In this document: in pieces, positions 17,802-27,737 of the stretch | How positions within the stretch are numbered: position 1 is the stretch's first letter | Layout of the letters: each line of letters starts with the position of its first letter | NCBI GenBank assembly: GCA_965277835.1 | Contig: OZ255841.1 | Location: 2,046,001-2,110,000, forward strand | DNA: 64,000 bases | Direction of reading: 5' to 3' | Origin: Arcticimaribacter sp965277835 | GTDB lineage: Bacteria; Bacteroidota; Bacteroidia; Flavobacteriales; Flavobacteriaceae | Made by a program: the position numbers and the translations under genes | Notes under the pieces: model-generated | Databases searched by the model: none | The model's input: the letters and a program-made list of their open reading frames with translations, nothing else | Told to the model about the DNA's origin: nothing

Positions 17802-17820
17802 ACTGACATTAAAAAACAGG

Positions 17821-19497
17821 ATGGAATATAATAAATATAGTAAGGCTGTAACGCAAGACCCCACGCAACCTGCTGCTCGGGCAATGCTACATGCAATAGG
17901 ATTTTCGGACGAAGACTTCGAAAAACCCTTAGTAGGAATTGCATCAACGGGTTACGAAGGTAACCCCTGCAATATGCACCTTAATGATTTGTCTCTCGAT
18001 ATTAAAAAAGGCGTTCAACAAAGCGATCTTGTAGGCTTAATATTTAATACCATAGGCGTTAGCGATGGTATTTCGATGGGCACACCCGGAATGCGTTTTT
18101 CGTTACCATCGCGAGATATTATTGCCGATTCTATGGAAACCGTGGTTCAGGCAATGTCTTACGATGCGTTGGTTACGGTTGTTGGTTGTGACAAAAATAT
18201 GCCTGGCGCACTAATGGCAATGCTACGCTTAGACCGCCCTTCGATTTTGGTTTATGGAGGTACTATTGCACCAGGTTGCCACAAAGACAAAAAATTAGAT
18301 ATTGTGTCCGCGTTCGAAGCTTGGGGCGAAAACATTGCAGGGACTATCGACCAAAATGAATTTAAGCAAATTGTACGTAAAGCCTGCCCTGGTGCCGGAG
18401 CTTGCGGAGGTATGTACACTGCAAACACAATGGCATCGGCGATAGAAGCACTGGGAATGGCGTTGCCTTATAACTCTTCGAACCCAGCAATTAGTTCAAA
18501 TAAAAAAGCAGAATGCGAAAACGTAGGGAAAGCCTTACGGCATTTGATTGAAAACGATATAAAACCGTCTGATATAGTCACGCGAAAATCTCTTGAAAAT
18601 GCAATCCGTTTGGTTGCCGTACTTGGGGGTTCTACCAATGCCGTACTCCACTTTTTGGCAATTGCAAAGGCGGCTAAAATAGAGTTTACCATAGACGATT
18701 TTCAGAAAATAATGGATACCACACCTTTTTTAGCAGACTTAAAACCAAGTGGTAAATATTTAATGGAAGACCTACACAATGTTGGGGGTGTTCCTGCGGT
18801 ATTAAAGTTTATGTTATCCGAGGGTATGCTACACGGCGATTGCCTTACGGTTACAGGAAAGACATTAGCCCAAAATTTAGATAACGCCCAAAACCTTAAA
18901 GAAGGACAAGATATAATTCACCCTACAGACAATCCAATTAAAAAAACGGGACATATCCGCATACTCAAAGGCAATATAGCCTCGGGGGGTTCGGTAGCAA
19001 AGGTTACAGGAAAAGAAGGCTTAGTATTTAAGGGATCTGCTCGTGTTTTCGAAGGCGAATATGCCGCTAATGATGGTATTAGAAAAGGAGATGTACAAAA
19101 AGGAGACGTTGTTGTAATTCGGTACGAAGGCCCTAAAGGTGGCCCTGGAATGCCCGAAATGCTAAAACCAACAGCAGCTATAATGGGCGCAGGACTAGGG
19201 AACGACGTGGCTTTAATTACCGATGGACGCTTTTCGGGCGGAACGCACGGCTTTGTAGTGGGGCATATTGTCCCCGAAGCACAAGTTGGAGGCACTATTG
19301 GGTTAATTGAAAATGGAGATATTATAGAAATAAACGCAGAAGAAAATACGTTAAATGTATTGGTAAGCGACGAAGAATTAGCCCTTCGGAAAAAGAAATG
19401 GAAAGCACCCGAATATAAATTTCAAAAGGGCGTTCTTTATAAGTATATAAAAAATGTGTCAACGGCTTCGGAAGGTTGTGTAACAGATGAATTTTAA
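17821..19497 (+). CDS. ilvD: Dihydroxy-acid dehydratase
   Basis: 558 residues, family length. Fe-S cluster cysteines are visible in GYEGNPCNMHL (about residue 50), VVGCDKNMPGALMA (about 122) and CPGAGACGGMYTANTM (about 195). The C-terminus carries KGGPGMPEM, then LITDGRFSGGTHGFVVGHI, the substrate- and Mg-binding part. It dehydrates 2,3-dihydroxy-isovalerate and dihydroxy-methylvalerate to the 2-keto acids of Val/Leu and Ile synthesis. It leads the ilvD-B-N-C-A operon. The ilvB start lies next to or overlaps its stop. Confidence 0.96.
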   Translation: MEYNKYSKAVTQDPTQPAARAMLHAIGFSDEDFEKPLVGIASTGYEGNPCNMHLNDLSLDIKKGVQQSDLVGLIFNTIGVSDGISMGTPGMRFSLPSRDIIADSMETVVQAMSYDALVTVVGCDKNMPGALMAMLRLDRPSILVYGGTIAPGCHKDKKLDIVSAFEAWGENIAGTIDQNEFKQIVRKACPGAGACGGMYTANTMASAIEALGMALPYNSSNPAISSNKKAECENVGKALRHLIENDIKPSDIVTRKSLENAIRLVAVLGGSTNAVLHFLAIAKAAKIEFTIDDFQKIMDTTPFLADLKPSGKYLMEDLHNVGGVPAVLKFMLSEGMLHGDCLTVTGKTLAQNLDNAQNLKEGQDIIHPTDNPIKKTGHIRILKGNIASGGSVAKVTGKEGLVFKGSARVFEGEYAANDGIRKGDVQKGDVVVIRYEGPKGGPGMPEMLKPTAAIMGAGLGNDVALITDGRFSGGTHGFVVGHIVPEAQVGGTIGLIENGDIIEINAEENTLNVLVSDEELALRKKKWKAPEYKFQKGVLYKYIKNVSTASEGCVTDEF

Positions 19498-19498
19498 T

Positions 19499-21202
19499 AT
19501 GAAAAGCAATCAAAAAAAAGATATCTCAGGTGCCGAAGCAGTAATTCATTGTCTTGTGGCAGAGGGGGTAGATTTGATATACGGCTACCCGGGGGGTGCC
19601 ATTATGCCTGTTTACGATGAGTTGTTTAAATTTAGTGATCAACTTAGGCATATATTGACGCGCCACGAACAAGGAGCAACCCATGCGGCGCAAGGGTACG
19701 CCAGAACGTCTGGAAAAGTTGGCGTAGCAATTGCAACATCGGGTCCTGGAGCAACCAATTTAGTAACTGGAATTGCAGATGCACAGATAGACTCCACTCC
19801 AATGGTTTGTATAACAGGGCAAGTAGGTTCTCATTTGTTAGGTTCAGATGCGTTTCAAGAAACGGATATAATAGGTATATCTACACCAGTAACAAAGTGG
19901 AATTATCAAGTAACCAAAGCAGCCGAAATTCCCGAAATAATGGCTAAGGCTTTTTATATAGCACGCTCTGGGAGACCAGGTCCCGTATTAATTGATATTA
20001 CCAAAGACGCACAGTTTGAGCGTTTCGATTATTCATATAAAAAATGTACTGGGATTAGGAGCTATATGCCTATACCTAAGATTAATCATGACCAAGTAAG
20101 TGAAGCCGCCGAAATAATAAACAAAGCAAAAAAACCGCTTATTATTTTTGGGCAAGGGGTTATATTAGGTAAAGCCGAAGAAGAATTTAAAACCTTTGTT
20201 GAATCCACAGGGATTCCTGCAGCATGGACTATCTTGGGCTTATCGGCACTCCCAACCAAACACCCTTTAAATGTAGGTATGGTTGGTATGCACGGAAACT
20301 ACGGTACCAATATACTTACAAACCAGTGCGACGTATTAATTGCAGTCGGTATGCGTTTTGACGATCGGGTTACGGGTAATTTAGAGACCTACGCCAAACA
20401 AGCTAAAATTGTACATTTAGAAATAGACCCTGCCGAAATTAGCAAAAATGTAAAAGCCGATTACCCTATTTTGGGAAATTGCAAAGAAAGTCTTTCTTTA
20501 ATTACGCCTATGATAGAGCATAATGCGTATGCAGAGTGGCGGCAATTGTTTAGGGACTATATGGAGATTGAAGTAAAAACCGTTATTAATAAAGATATAA
20601 AACCTACTAAAGAAGGTTTGACAATGGGAGAAGTCATTGTAGGAATAAATAAATATACCAAAGGCGATGCGGTAATTGTAACAGACGTTGGGCAACATCA
20701 AATGGTTGCTTGTCGTTATGCAGAGTTTATTCGTTCTAACAGTAATATTACGTCTGGAGGGTTAGGCACTATGGGGTTTGCTTTGCCTGCTGCTATCGGA
20801 GCAAAAATGGGTGCAGAAGACAGAGAAGTTATTGCTATAATTGGAGATGGTGGGTACCAAATGACAATTCAAGAGCTAGGAACAATTTTCCAAAATAAAA
20901 CTGCTGTGAAGATTGTCGTTTTAAACAATGATTATTTGGGAATGGTACGCCAGTGGCAACAATTGTTTTTCGATAAGCGATATGCCTCTACCGAAATGAC
21001 AAACCCCGATTTTGTAACAATAGCAAAAGGATATTATATTGAAGCACAACGTGTAACCAAAAGAGAAGAGCTAGATACGGCTATTAAAGCTATGGTAGAG
21101 TCCGATAAACCTTATTTTCTTGAGGTGTGTGTAGAAAAAGAAGACAATGTGTTCCCTATGATTCCAACAGGTGCATCAGTTTCAGATATAAGATTAAAAT
21201 AA
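19499..21202 (+). CDS. ilvB: Acetolactate synthase, large catalytic subunit
   Basis: 567 residues from the ATG at 19499. Another in-frame ATG at 19487 overlaps ilvD by 11 bases and would add only four residues. The thiamine-diphosphate enzyme signatures are clear: GYPGGAIMPVYDEL, RHEQGATHAAQGYA and SGPGATNLVTGIADA in the N-terminal domain. The C-terminal cofactor motif is GDGGYQM followed about 27 residues later by NNDYLGMVRQWQ. It condenses pyruvate with pyruvate or 2-ketobutyrate in the first common step of branched-chain amino-acid synthesis. The regulatory subunit IlvN follows with a one-base stop/start overlap. Confidence 0.95.
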   Translation: MKSNQKKDISGAEAVIHCLVAEGVDLIYGYPGGAIMPVYDELFKFSDQLRHILTRHEQGATHAAQGYARTSGKVGVAIATSGPGATNLVTGIADAQIDSTPMVCITGQVGSHLLGSDAFQETDIIGISTPVTKWNYQVTKAAEIPEIMAKAFYIARSGRPGPVLIDITKDAQFERFDYSYKKCTGIRSYMPIPKINHDQVSEAAEIINKAKKPLIIFGQGVILGKAEEEFKTFVESTGIPAAWTILGLSALPTKHPLNVGMVGMHGNYGTNILTNQCDVLIAVGMRFDDRVTGNLETYAKQAKIVHLEIDPAEISKNVKADYPILGNCKESLSLITPMIEHNAYAEWRQLFRDYMEIEVKTVINKDIKPTKEGLTMGEVIVGINKYTKGDAVIVTDVGQHQMVACRYAEFIRSNSNITSGGLGTMGFALPAAIGAKMGAEDREVIAIIGDGGYQMTIQELGTIFQNKTAVKIVVLNNDYLGMVRQWQQLFFDKRYASTEMTNPDFVTIAKGYYIEAQRVTKREELDTAIKAMVESDKPYFLEVCVEKEDNVFPMIPTGASVSDIRLK

Positions 21203-21738
21203 TGAGTAAAATTAAATATACAATATCAATATATACTGAGAACAATGTAGGACTTCTCAATAGAATTTCAGCAATTTTCCTTAAACGGCATATTGATATT
21301 CATAGCCTTTCGACATCTCAATCTGAAATTCCTAATGTGTTTAGGTTTATTATTGTAGCTGAAATGACAGAAGTTGGTGTAAAAAAAATAGTGCAACAAA
21401 TTGAAAAACAAATAGATGTTATAAGGGCTTTTTACCATACGGATGAAGAAACTATTTTTCAAGAATCGGCACTTTATAAAGTAAAATCTAGCGCTCTTTT
21501 CGAAGAACGTCAAATTCAAAATACAATTAAAGAAAGTCATGCTAATATTGTAACGGTCTCCCCCGATTTTTTTGTAATCGAGAAAACAGGGTTTCACCAC
21601 GAAACAGAAGCACTTAGAAAAGCACTTGCACCTTTTGGGCTTCTTCAGTTTGTGCGATCAGGGAGAATTTCTATTACAAAAGAAAGACTGGGTATCTCAG
21701 AAATTATAGATATTTTTAACCAAGAAAATAAAAGTTAA
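21202..21738 (+). CDS. ilvN: Acetolactate synthase, small regulatory subunit
   Basis: 178 residues beginning MSKIKYTISIYTENNVGLLNRIS, an ACT domain that binds the feedback inhibitor valine. A longer open frame reaches back to 21127 but overlaps ilvB by 75 bases with no conserved residues. The ATG at 21202 shares its first base with the ilvB stop (TAATG), which is the natural coupled start. A C-terminal ALS-small-subunit domain follows (about 85-170, ending with FGLLQFVRSGRISI). It activates IlvB and makes it feedback-sensitive. Flavobacterial small subunits are often a little longer than those of enterobacteria, as here. Confidence 0.93.
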   Translation: MSKIKYTISIYTENNVGLLNRISAIFLKRHIDIHSLSTSQSEIPNVFRFIIVAEMTEVGVKKIVQQIEKQIDVIRAFYHTDEETIFQESALYKVKSSALFEERQIQNTIKESHANIVTVSPDFFVIEKTGFHHETEALRKALAPFGLLQFVRSGRISITKERLGISEIIDIFNQENKS

Positions 21739-21752
21739 ATCAAATAGTAATA

Positions 21753-23228
21753 ATGGCAAATTATTTTAATCAATTATCTCTTAGAGAACAACTAAACCAA
21801 TTAGGTCAATGTAGATTTATGAATGCTTCTGAATTTGAAGATGGCGTAAAAGCATTGTTAGGTAAAAAAATTGCAATCGTAGGTTGTGGAGCCCAAGGAT
21901 TAAACCAAGGGTTAAACATGCGCGACTCAGGATTGGATATCGTATATACTTTACGACAAGCTGCAATAGACCAAAAAAGAGCATCGTATAGCAATGCTAT
22001 CGACAATGGATTTTCTGTAGGGAACTACGAAGAAATTATTCCAACGGCAGATGTCGTAATTAATTTAACTCCAGATAAAAACCACACCTCTGTAGTTGAA
22101 GCAGTTATGCCTTTAATGAAAAAAGGAGCAACGCTATCGTACTCTCATGGGTTTAATATTGTAGAAGAAGGCACTCAAGTAAGAGAAGATTTAACCGTAA
22201 TAATGGTTGCTCCAAAATGCCCAGGATCCGAGGTGAGAGAAGAATATAAAAGAGGCTTTGGAGTACCAACGCTTATTGCTGTTCATCCCGAGAACGACCC
22301 TGAAGGTAAAGGATTAGAGCAAGCTAAGGCTTATGCAGTAGCAACTGGAGGTCATAGAGCAGGCGTTTTAGAATCTTCTTTTGTAGCCGAAGTTAAGTCA
22401 GATTTAATGGGAGAACAAACCATTCTTTGTGGTGTTTTGCAAACTGGTTCTATCTTATGTTTTGATAAAATGGTAGCGCAAGGAATTGCCCCAGATTATG
22501 CTGCTAAACTTATTCAATATGGTTGGGAAACAATTACAGAAGCATTAAAACATGGCGGTATTACAAACATGATGGATCGCCTCTCGAACCCTGCTAAAAT
22601 AAAAGCTTTTGAACTTTCGGAAGAGTTAAAAGAAATTATGGAGCCTTTGTTCCATAAGCATATGGACGATATTATGTCGGGTCATTTCTCTAAGACTATG
22701 ATGGAAGATTGGGCTAATGATGACAAAAACTTATTGAGCTGGAGAGCAGCAACAGGAGAGACTGCATTTGAAAAAACTAAAATAACAGACCAAGAAATTT
22801 CGGAACAAGAGTTTTTTGACCATGGTGTTTTAATGGTTGCTTTTGTTAGAGCAGGTGTCGAACTTGCATTCGATACTATGGTTGCAGCTGGGATTAAAGA
22901 GGAATCGGCGTATTACGAATCATTACATGAGACGCCGTTAATAGCAAATACGATTGCTCGTAAAAAACTATTTGAAATGAATCGCGTAATTTCAGATACA
23001 GCAGAGTATGGTTGTTATTTGTTTGACCATGCGTGTAAGCCAATGCTAACAGACTTTATGAAGAAAATTAATGTAGATGTCATTGGAACGGCTTATGAAA
23101 CAAATCAAGGTAATGGTGTTGATAACAAACAACTTATAGAAGTTAACGAAATTATTCGTTTTCATCCGATTGAGATGATAGGTTATGAGCTAAGAGACTC
23201 TATGACAGCAATGAAAAAAATAGTGTAA
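21753..23228 (+). CDS. ilvC: Ketol-acid reductoisomerase, class II (long form)
   Basis: 491 residues, the long plant/enterobacterial type with a duplicated knotted C-terminal domain. The Rossmann motif is IAIVGCGAQGLNQGLNMRDSG (about 35-56). APKCPGSEVREEYKRGFGVP near 150 and the acidic Mg ligands around LMGEQTILCGVLQ (about 215) are present, and the second knotted repeat runs from about 340. It uses NADPH to convert 2-acetolactate and 2-aceto-2-hydroxybutyrate to the dihydroxy acids used by IlvD. It starts 14 bases after ilvN and ends 4 bases before ilvA. Confidence 0.95.
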   Translation: MANYFNQLSLREQLNQLGQCRFMNASEFEDGVKALLGKKIAIVGCGAQGLNQGLNMRDSGLDIVYTLRQAAIDQKRASYSNAIDNGFSVGNYEEIIPTADVVINLTPDKNHTSVVEAVMPLMKKGATLSYSHGFNIVEEGTQVREDLTVIMVAPKCPGSEVREEYKRGFGVPTLIAVHPENDPEGKGLEQAKAYAVATGGHRAGVLESSFVAEVKSDLMGEQTILCGVLQTGSILCFDKMVAQGIAPDYAAKLIQYGWETITEALKHGGITNMMDRLSNPAKIKAFELSEELKEIMEPLFHKHMDDIMSGHFSKTMMEDWANDDKNLLSWRAATGETAFEKTKITDQEISEQEFFDHGVLMVAFVRAGVELAFDTMVAAGIKEESAYYESLHETPLIANTIARKKLFEMNRVISDTAEYGCYLFDHACKPMLTDFMKKINVDVIGTAYETNQGNGVDNKQLIEVNEIIRFHPIEMIGYELRDSMTAMKKIV

Positions 23229-23232
23229 CTAT

Positions 23233-24483
23233 TTGAAGGTAAAACCTACTTTAGCAGGCGCCAAAAAGGCATTACAAACTATTTCGGAGGTAGTAGATAA
23301 AACACCTTTGCAATTTAATCAACGTCTTTCAACTGCATTAAACACTTCGGTTTACCTAAAACGAGAAGACCAACAACAGATACGTTCGTTTAAAATACGT
23401 GGTGCTTATAATAAAATTAGTACGCTTTTAAAAGGAGATATCGAACGAGGGATTGTGTGCGCAAGTGCAGGGAATCATGCTCAAGGGTTTGCTTTTTCAT
23501 GTAATCAACTTAAAATAATGGGAACGGTATTTATGCCGACACCTACCCCTAATCAAAAAGTTGAGCAAGTAAAAATGTTTGGAGGGGCGTATATCTCTAT
23601 AGTATTACAAGGAGACACCTACGATGACTCGCAAGCATTTGCTTTAGAGTATTGCAAAAAAAAAGCACAAGTATTTATACATCCTTTCGATGACGTTGAC
23701 GTAATAGAAGGTCAAGCAACTATTGCTATCGAAATGATTGAACAAGCAAAAACGCCTTTAGATTATGTGTTTGTTCCTATTGGCGGAGGAGGCTTAGTGT
23801 CAGGAATACTTACGGTTTTTAAAGTGCTTTCGCCTAAAACTAAAATTATAGGTGTAGAACCTTTAGGGGCTCCTTCTATGAAAATTTCTTTAGAAAAAAA
23901 GAAACACACCCAGCTAGACTCAATAGATAAATTTATCGATGGAGCTGCTCTTAAAAAGGTTGGGAATTTAAGTTTTGAAATATGTAAGGAACTATTGGAC
24001 GATTGTATTACCGTTGATGAAGGTCGCGTGTGCCAAGAAATATTAGATTTATATAATAAAGATGGTATTATTGCTGAACCTGCCGGAGCACTTGCCATTG
24101 CAGCATTAGAGGGTTATGCGTCTAAAATACAATCTAAAAATGTAGCGGCAATACTATGCGGAGGGAATAACGATATTACACGCACCCCAGAAATTGAAGA
24201 ACGTGCGTTGCTTTATGCAAAATTGAAACATTATTTTATTGTTCGTTTTCCGCAACGAGCAGGAGCTTTGAAAGATTTCATTACTAACGTCTTAGGCCCT
24301 AATGATGACATTACATATTTTGAATTTAATAAGAAAGGGAATCAAAATTTTGCGTCAGCAGTTATAGGACTAGAATTGAAAGATGCAAGCGATTTTGAAC
24401 CGCTGCTTGAACGAATGAAAACCCATGGTTTCTTTAGGGAGTATATAAATAATAAGTCAGACTTGTTTGGGTTTATAAAATAA
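23233..24483 (+). CDS. ilvA: Threonine ammonia-lyase (biosynthetic threonine deaminase)
   Basis: 416 residues. The start is TTG at 23233, only 4 bases after ilvC; the next in-frame ATG lies far inside the catalytic domain. The pyridoxal-phosphate lysine is in RSFKIRGAYNK (about residue 57). The phosphate loop is PIGGGGLVSGIL (about 178-189), and SAGNHAQGFAFSC is also present. The C-terminus (about 335-416) is a single ACT-like regulatory domain, shorter than the double domain of E. coli IlvA. It makes 2-ketobutyrate for isoleucine synthesis, which completes the Ile branch of this operon. The leu genes that often follow in flavobacteria are not here. Confidence 0.93.
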   Translation: MKVKPTLAGAKKALQTISEVVDKTPLQFNQRLSTALNTSVYLKREDQQQIRSFKIRGAYNKISTLLKGDIERGIVCASAGNHAQGFAFSCNQLKIMGTVFMPTPTPNQKVEQVKMFGGAYISIVLQGDTYDDSQAFALEYCKKKAQVFIHPFDDVDVIEGQATIAIEMIEQAKTPLDYVFVPIGGGGLVSGILTVFKVLSPKTKIIGVEPLGAPSMKISLEKKKHTQLDSIDKFIDGAALKKVGNLSFEICKELLDDCITVDEGRVCQEILDLYNKDGIIAEPAGALAIAALEGYASKIQSKNVAAILCGGNNDITRTPEIEERALLYAKLKHYFIVRFPQRAGALKDFITNVLGPNDDITYFEFNKKGNQNFASAVIGLELKDASDFEPLLERMKTHGFFREYINNKSDLFGFIK

Positions 24484-24512
24484 TACTAGCTGGTATTTAG
24501 GACTTATAGTTT

Positions 24513-27500
24513 TTATACTAAAACAACATCTGGAGTTTCTTGTTCTTTAATATAGACTAAAACTGCTGTTACGTTCTTGTCCTTAAAAATTTGAGATATT
24601 ATTTTTTTATAATACTCTAATTGTGTTTGATCATCTTTTTTAGATTTTCCTGTTTTATAATCTATTAAAACAACCTCGTTATCGCCTTCTAAAATTTTAT
24701 CTGGACGAATATCTGCACTTTCTGGAATAAGAATATCACGTTCATTCCAAACCTTATAGGTTCCTTCAAAATAGTTTTTAAGTTTCGGGTGATTTATAAC
24801 TGAGTTAAAGGTTTCATGTAATGACGCTCTATAATTTGCATCGAGTTTACCTTGAACACTTGCGCGTTCTAAAGCCCATTCAATATCGTTAGCTGTTTCT
24901 ATTTGAGATAACAACTCATGGATTAAAATTCCTTTGGTTTTTTGAGATGCTCTTACGTCCTCAGGATGTGTATATGTTTGAGTTAATAACCTTGACTGCC
25001 ATTGATTTGCTTTAGGGCTTAGAGAAAAAGAATTGTCAATTGTTTTTTGTTCTTGGTAACTAACACTAGGTTTTTTATTACCAAATGAAATAAAGTCATC
25101 GTCCTCTTCTTGATATATCGAAAAATAGTTTTCAATTATAGAAGGGTACAGGCTCTCAGCGGATTTACTATTAGGGTTTTTTATTTTAAAACTTACATAT
25201 AACTGTTCCACAGCTCTAGTCATTGCCACATAGAGAACATTAAGCGCGTCTAATTCACTCTCTTCTTTTAACTGCTGACTCAATGCCATTCCATTTGCTC
25301 CAAAGTGTTCTAACCTTCCTGGGAGAAGCCACCCTTTTTCAAGTGCATCTCCAAAAACGTCTCTAGTGTCGAGCCAAACACGGTCTTTATTTTTTGGTAT
25401 AATTAAATTTTCTAAACAAGGAATTATGACTACTGGAAATTCTAATCCTTTTGCTTTATGAATACTCAAAACCTGAATAGCTTTAAACCCTTTAGGTGTC
25501 GAAACAAAAAGACTATCTTTTCTTAAATGCCAATCTTTTAAAAAATACAATATATCATTGTTTTTCTGTAAACTAAATTCAAACGCATGATCCAAAAAAC
25601 TTTGTAAATAAGTATCCACTTTAGCACTTAACCCAAAGGCATAAAAAGCATATTCGACTGCTTCATAAAGCGAAGCTGATTTGAACGACTGAAAAAGAAA
25701 ATCTATATTATAGTTATTGAAAATGGTTTGTATTGGTAGATTTAGATTAGAAGACACAAATTTATGGTATGCTATGTTGGCTCCATATTCTTTTTTCAAA
25801 AACTCTAAGACACTTAGTTTATATGGTGAATGTTCTTCCTCTTCAACAGATAAGTGTAATAAAGCTATTAAAAATTGAACTTCGCTAGAGTTCGATAAAT
25901 TCAAAGATTCCGAAGAGATAAAAGGCACATTATGTTCAGCTAAAAATTCGCATAGAACGGATGCAATTTTATTTGTGCGTACCAAAACAGCTATTTCATT
26001 ATATTCAAATCCTTGAGCTAGCGCAGATTGAATAGCATCATAACTTTTTTGTATATGTAGTTCTATTACGTCATCTGTATTCAATTCAGAGTGAAATTGA
26101 TTAACCTCAACATAACCTCCTGTTTTATTGTTTGTGTTTTGTTCGGAGGCTTCCTTAAATATTTCTTTGTTTTGAGCTGAATATGTAGGGGAATTAAGTA
26201 AATATTTAAAAAAGCTATTATTAAAATTTACTATCGTGTCAAAACTTCTATAATTAGTTTCGAGAGCACTTATGTTTGCTTCAACCTGAAAAGGAATATT
26301 TCCTTTTGACAAACTTAAAAACTGATTTACATGCCCACCTCGCCATCTATAAATAGCTTGCTTAGGGTCGCCTACAATAAGCAGAGAACCTGACAAACCT
26401 TCTGCATCCATGCTTTCTAACGAGGGGCTAATAAGAGGAATTAAATTTGACCATTGCAATAGCGAGGTGTCTTGAAATTCATCTAGGAAATAATGTCGGT
26501 AGTTTTCTCCTAATCGTTCATATATGTGTGGTGTATTATAGGATAAAAGAATTTCTTTAGCTATCCGTTCGTTAAATGTGCTGAGAAGAACTTTATTTTG
26601 CTCTTGCTGATACGTCTCTAATTCTTCGCTTAACACTTTAATTAAACTTAACGGAATCCATTCTTTTTTAACCTCTTTGGCTAAGTAGTAGTTATAAAAC
26701 GCTTTTTTTGTTTTGTGAAATAAAGCTTTGAGTTCTGGCAGAATTTTATCAATACGTTCTTTTTTATCATCGGCAAGGCTTTTGTTGTAAATATTCTCTT
26801 CTAAGCCTAAGTTTTCTTCTAGTTTATTTTTATAAACTCCATCAAGATTTTTTTTAGCTAAACTATCTAAATTATAGCCGTTTAGTTTTTTAAAATGATT
26901 AAATAAAAGACCTCTAGAAAAGTCAGAGGATGTTAGTTCATTTTCTTCGATAAGCTGTAAAGCTTGTGTAGTAGTGTCTTTAATTTCTTTTTTGCAATTT
27001 TCAGAAAACGTGTTTAAAAACTCATATTGTGTATTGAATTTATCTCTCGATTGATTTATAAAATACGTTAAAGGCATTCGATTATTCTCATTAAGAATCA
27101 AATTTGCTATATCCATTAGGTTTTGTCCTATGTCTGAGCTTAATCCAGCTGCACTTTTTTGAGATACAAATGTGTGTAACAAAGATGTTATTTCATTATT
27201 TTCTCCTGCTTTGTCAATAACACGATTAACAACATATTGCAACATTAATTCTTTTTGAATTTCAACTTCGAAAGAAAATGAAAGCCCTAAATCTTTTGCA
27301 AAGCTCCGAATTACACGATGCGTAAAATTATCTAGGGTAACAACCTCAAAAGCAGAATAATCATGTAAAATGGATTTTAAAGTGTGTTGCGATCGATGCT
27401 GCAACTTGCTTTGCGAAATATCCAATGCCTCACATAGGGCAGAGGACATTGTGCTTGCTTTTTTGATATTAGAAAACTCATTTAAATACTCTAATATTCG

Positions 27501-27674
27501 TGTCTTCATTTCCAAAACGGCTTTGTTTGTAAATGTTAAGCCAATCATTTGCTTATAGGTTTTTGCGTTTGGATTTGAGAGAAGTGTTTTTAGAAAATGA
27601 AAAACAAGCGTATAGGTTTTTCCCGAACCAGCAGAGGCGCTAATGATTTGTATTGGAGATAAATTCTGTTTCAT
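24513..27674 (-). CDS. AddA/RecB-like UvrD-family helicase with C-terminal nuclease
   Basis: 1053 residues. Walker A ASAGSGKT is at residues 13-20. Superfamily 1 motifs follow: FLDEFQDTSLLQW near 395, VGDPKQAIYRWRGG near 435-450, VLSIHKAKGLEFPVVIIPC near 730 and NVLYVAMTRAVEQLYV near 810. The C-terminus has the PD-(D/E)XK signature DIRPDKILEG followed by VVLIDYKTGKS, near 990-1010. The protein would unwind and degrade DNA ends for recombinational repair. Its usual AddB-type partner is not next door. It is convergent with ilvA (30 bases apart) and divergent from sodA. Confidence 0.9.
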   Translation of the reverse strand: MKQNLSPIQIISASAGSGKTYTLVFHFLKTLLSNPNAKTYKQMIGLTFTNKAVLEMKTRILEYLNEFSNIKKASTMSSALCEALDISQSKLQHRSQHTLKSILHDYSAFEVVTLDNFTHRVIRSFAKDLGLSFSFEVEIQKELMLQYVVNRVIDKAGENNEITSLLHTFVSQKSAAGLSSDIGQNLMDIANLILNENNRMPLTYFINQSRDKFNTQYEFLNTFSENCKKEIKDTTTQALQLIEENELTSSDFSRGLLFNHFKKLNGYNLDSLAKKNLDGVYKNKLEENLGLEENIYNKSLADDKKERIDKILPELKALFHKTKKAFYNYYLAKEVKKEWIPLSLIKVLSEELETYQQEQNKVLLSTFNERIAKEILLSYNTPHIYERLGENYRHYFLDEFQDTSLLQWSNLIPLISPSLESMDAEGLSGSLLIVGDPKQAIYRWRGGHVNQFLSLSKGNIPFQVEANISALETNYRSFDTIVNFNNSFFKYLLNSPTYSAQNKEIFKEASEQNTNNKTGGYVEVNQFHSELNTDDVIELHIQKSYDAIQSALAQGFEYNEIAVLVRTNKIASVLCEFLAEHNVPFISSESLNLSNSSEVQFLIALLHLSVEEEEHSPYKLSVLEFLKKEYGANIAYHKFVSSNLNLPIQTIFNNYNIDFLFQSFKSASLYEAVEYAFYAFGLSAKVDTYLQSFLDHAFEFSLQKNNDILYFLKDWHLRKDSLFVSTPKGFKAIQVLSIHKAKGLEFPVVIIPCLENLIIPKNKDRVWLDTRDVFGDALEKGWLLPGRLEHFGANGMALSQQLKEESELDALNVLYVAMTRAVEQLYVSFKIKNPNSKSAESLYPSIIENYFSIYQEEDDDFISFGNKKPSVSYQEQKTIDNSFSLSPKANQWQSRLLTQTYTHPEDVRASQKTKGILIHELLSQIETANDIEWALERASVQGKLDANYRASLHETFNSVINHPKLKNYFEGTYKVWNERDILIPESADIRPDKILEGDNEVVLIDYKTGKSKKDDQTQLEYYKKIISQIFKDKNVTAVLVYIKEQETPDVVLV

Positions 27675-27704
27675 AAAATTATGCTATAAATGTAAAGATT
27701 CTTT

Positions 27705-27712
27705 AGATTTGT
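27705..27712 (+). promoter_or_regulatory. Possible -7 promoter element of sodA
   Basis: TAGATTTG matches TAnnTTTG, 25 bases upstream of the sodA ATG. The -33 region is AT-rich without a clean TTG, so this is only a candidate. Confidence 0.4.
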
Positions 27713-27737
27713 TTAATAATCTTAAAACAACAAAAAA

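Larger units (their letters stand above)
16732..17820. other. 1.1-kb stretch without genes between the giant lipoprotein and ilvD
   Basis: No convincing reading frame occurs on either strand. The stretch opens with two hairpins: CAGGCACC-ACAA-GGTGCCTG (16756-16775), and a TAGCCT/AGGCTA stem about 30 bases further on. It then shows repeated A-rich AACC/AACCC runs (about 17030-17260), an array of ATGTAA-type hexamers (17282-17329), and several TTGTGCAT-like octamers. The last 200 bases become AT-rich and should hold the ilvD promoter. I see no riboswitch consensus (TPP, cobalamin), no tRNA and no leader peptide rich in Ile, Val or Leu. It may be remains of older genes or an uncharacterised RNA. 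Confidence 0.6.

Noticed and set aside
21127..21201. A longer ilvN start inside ilvB
   Set aside because: The extra 25 residues are not ACT-like and overlap the conserved end of ilvB. The TAATG junction at 21202 is the natural start.
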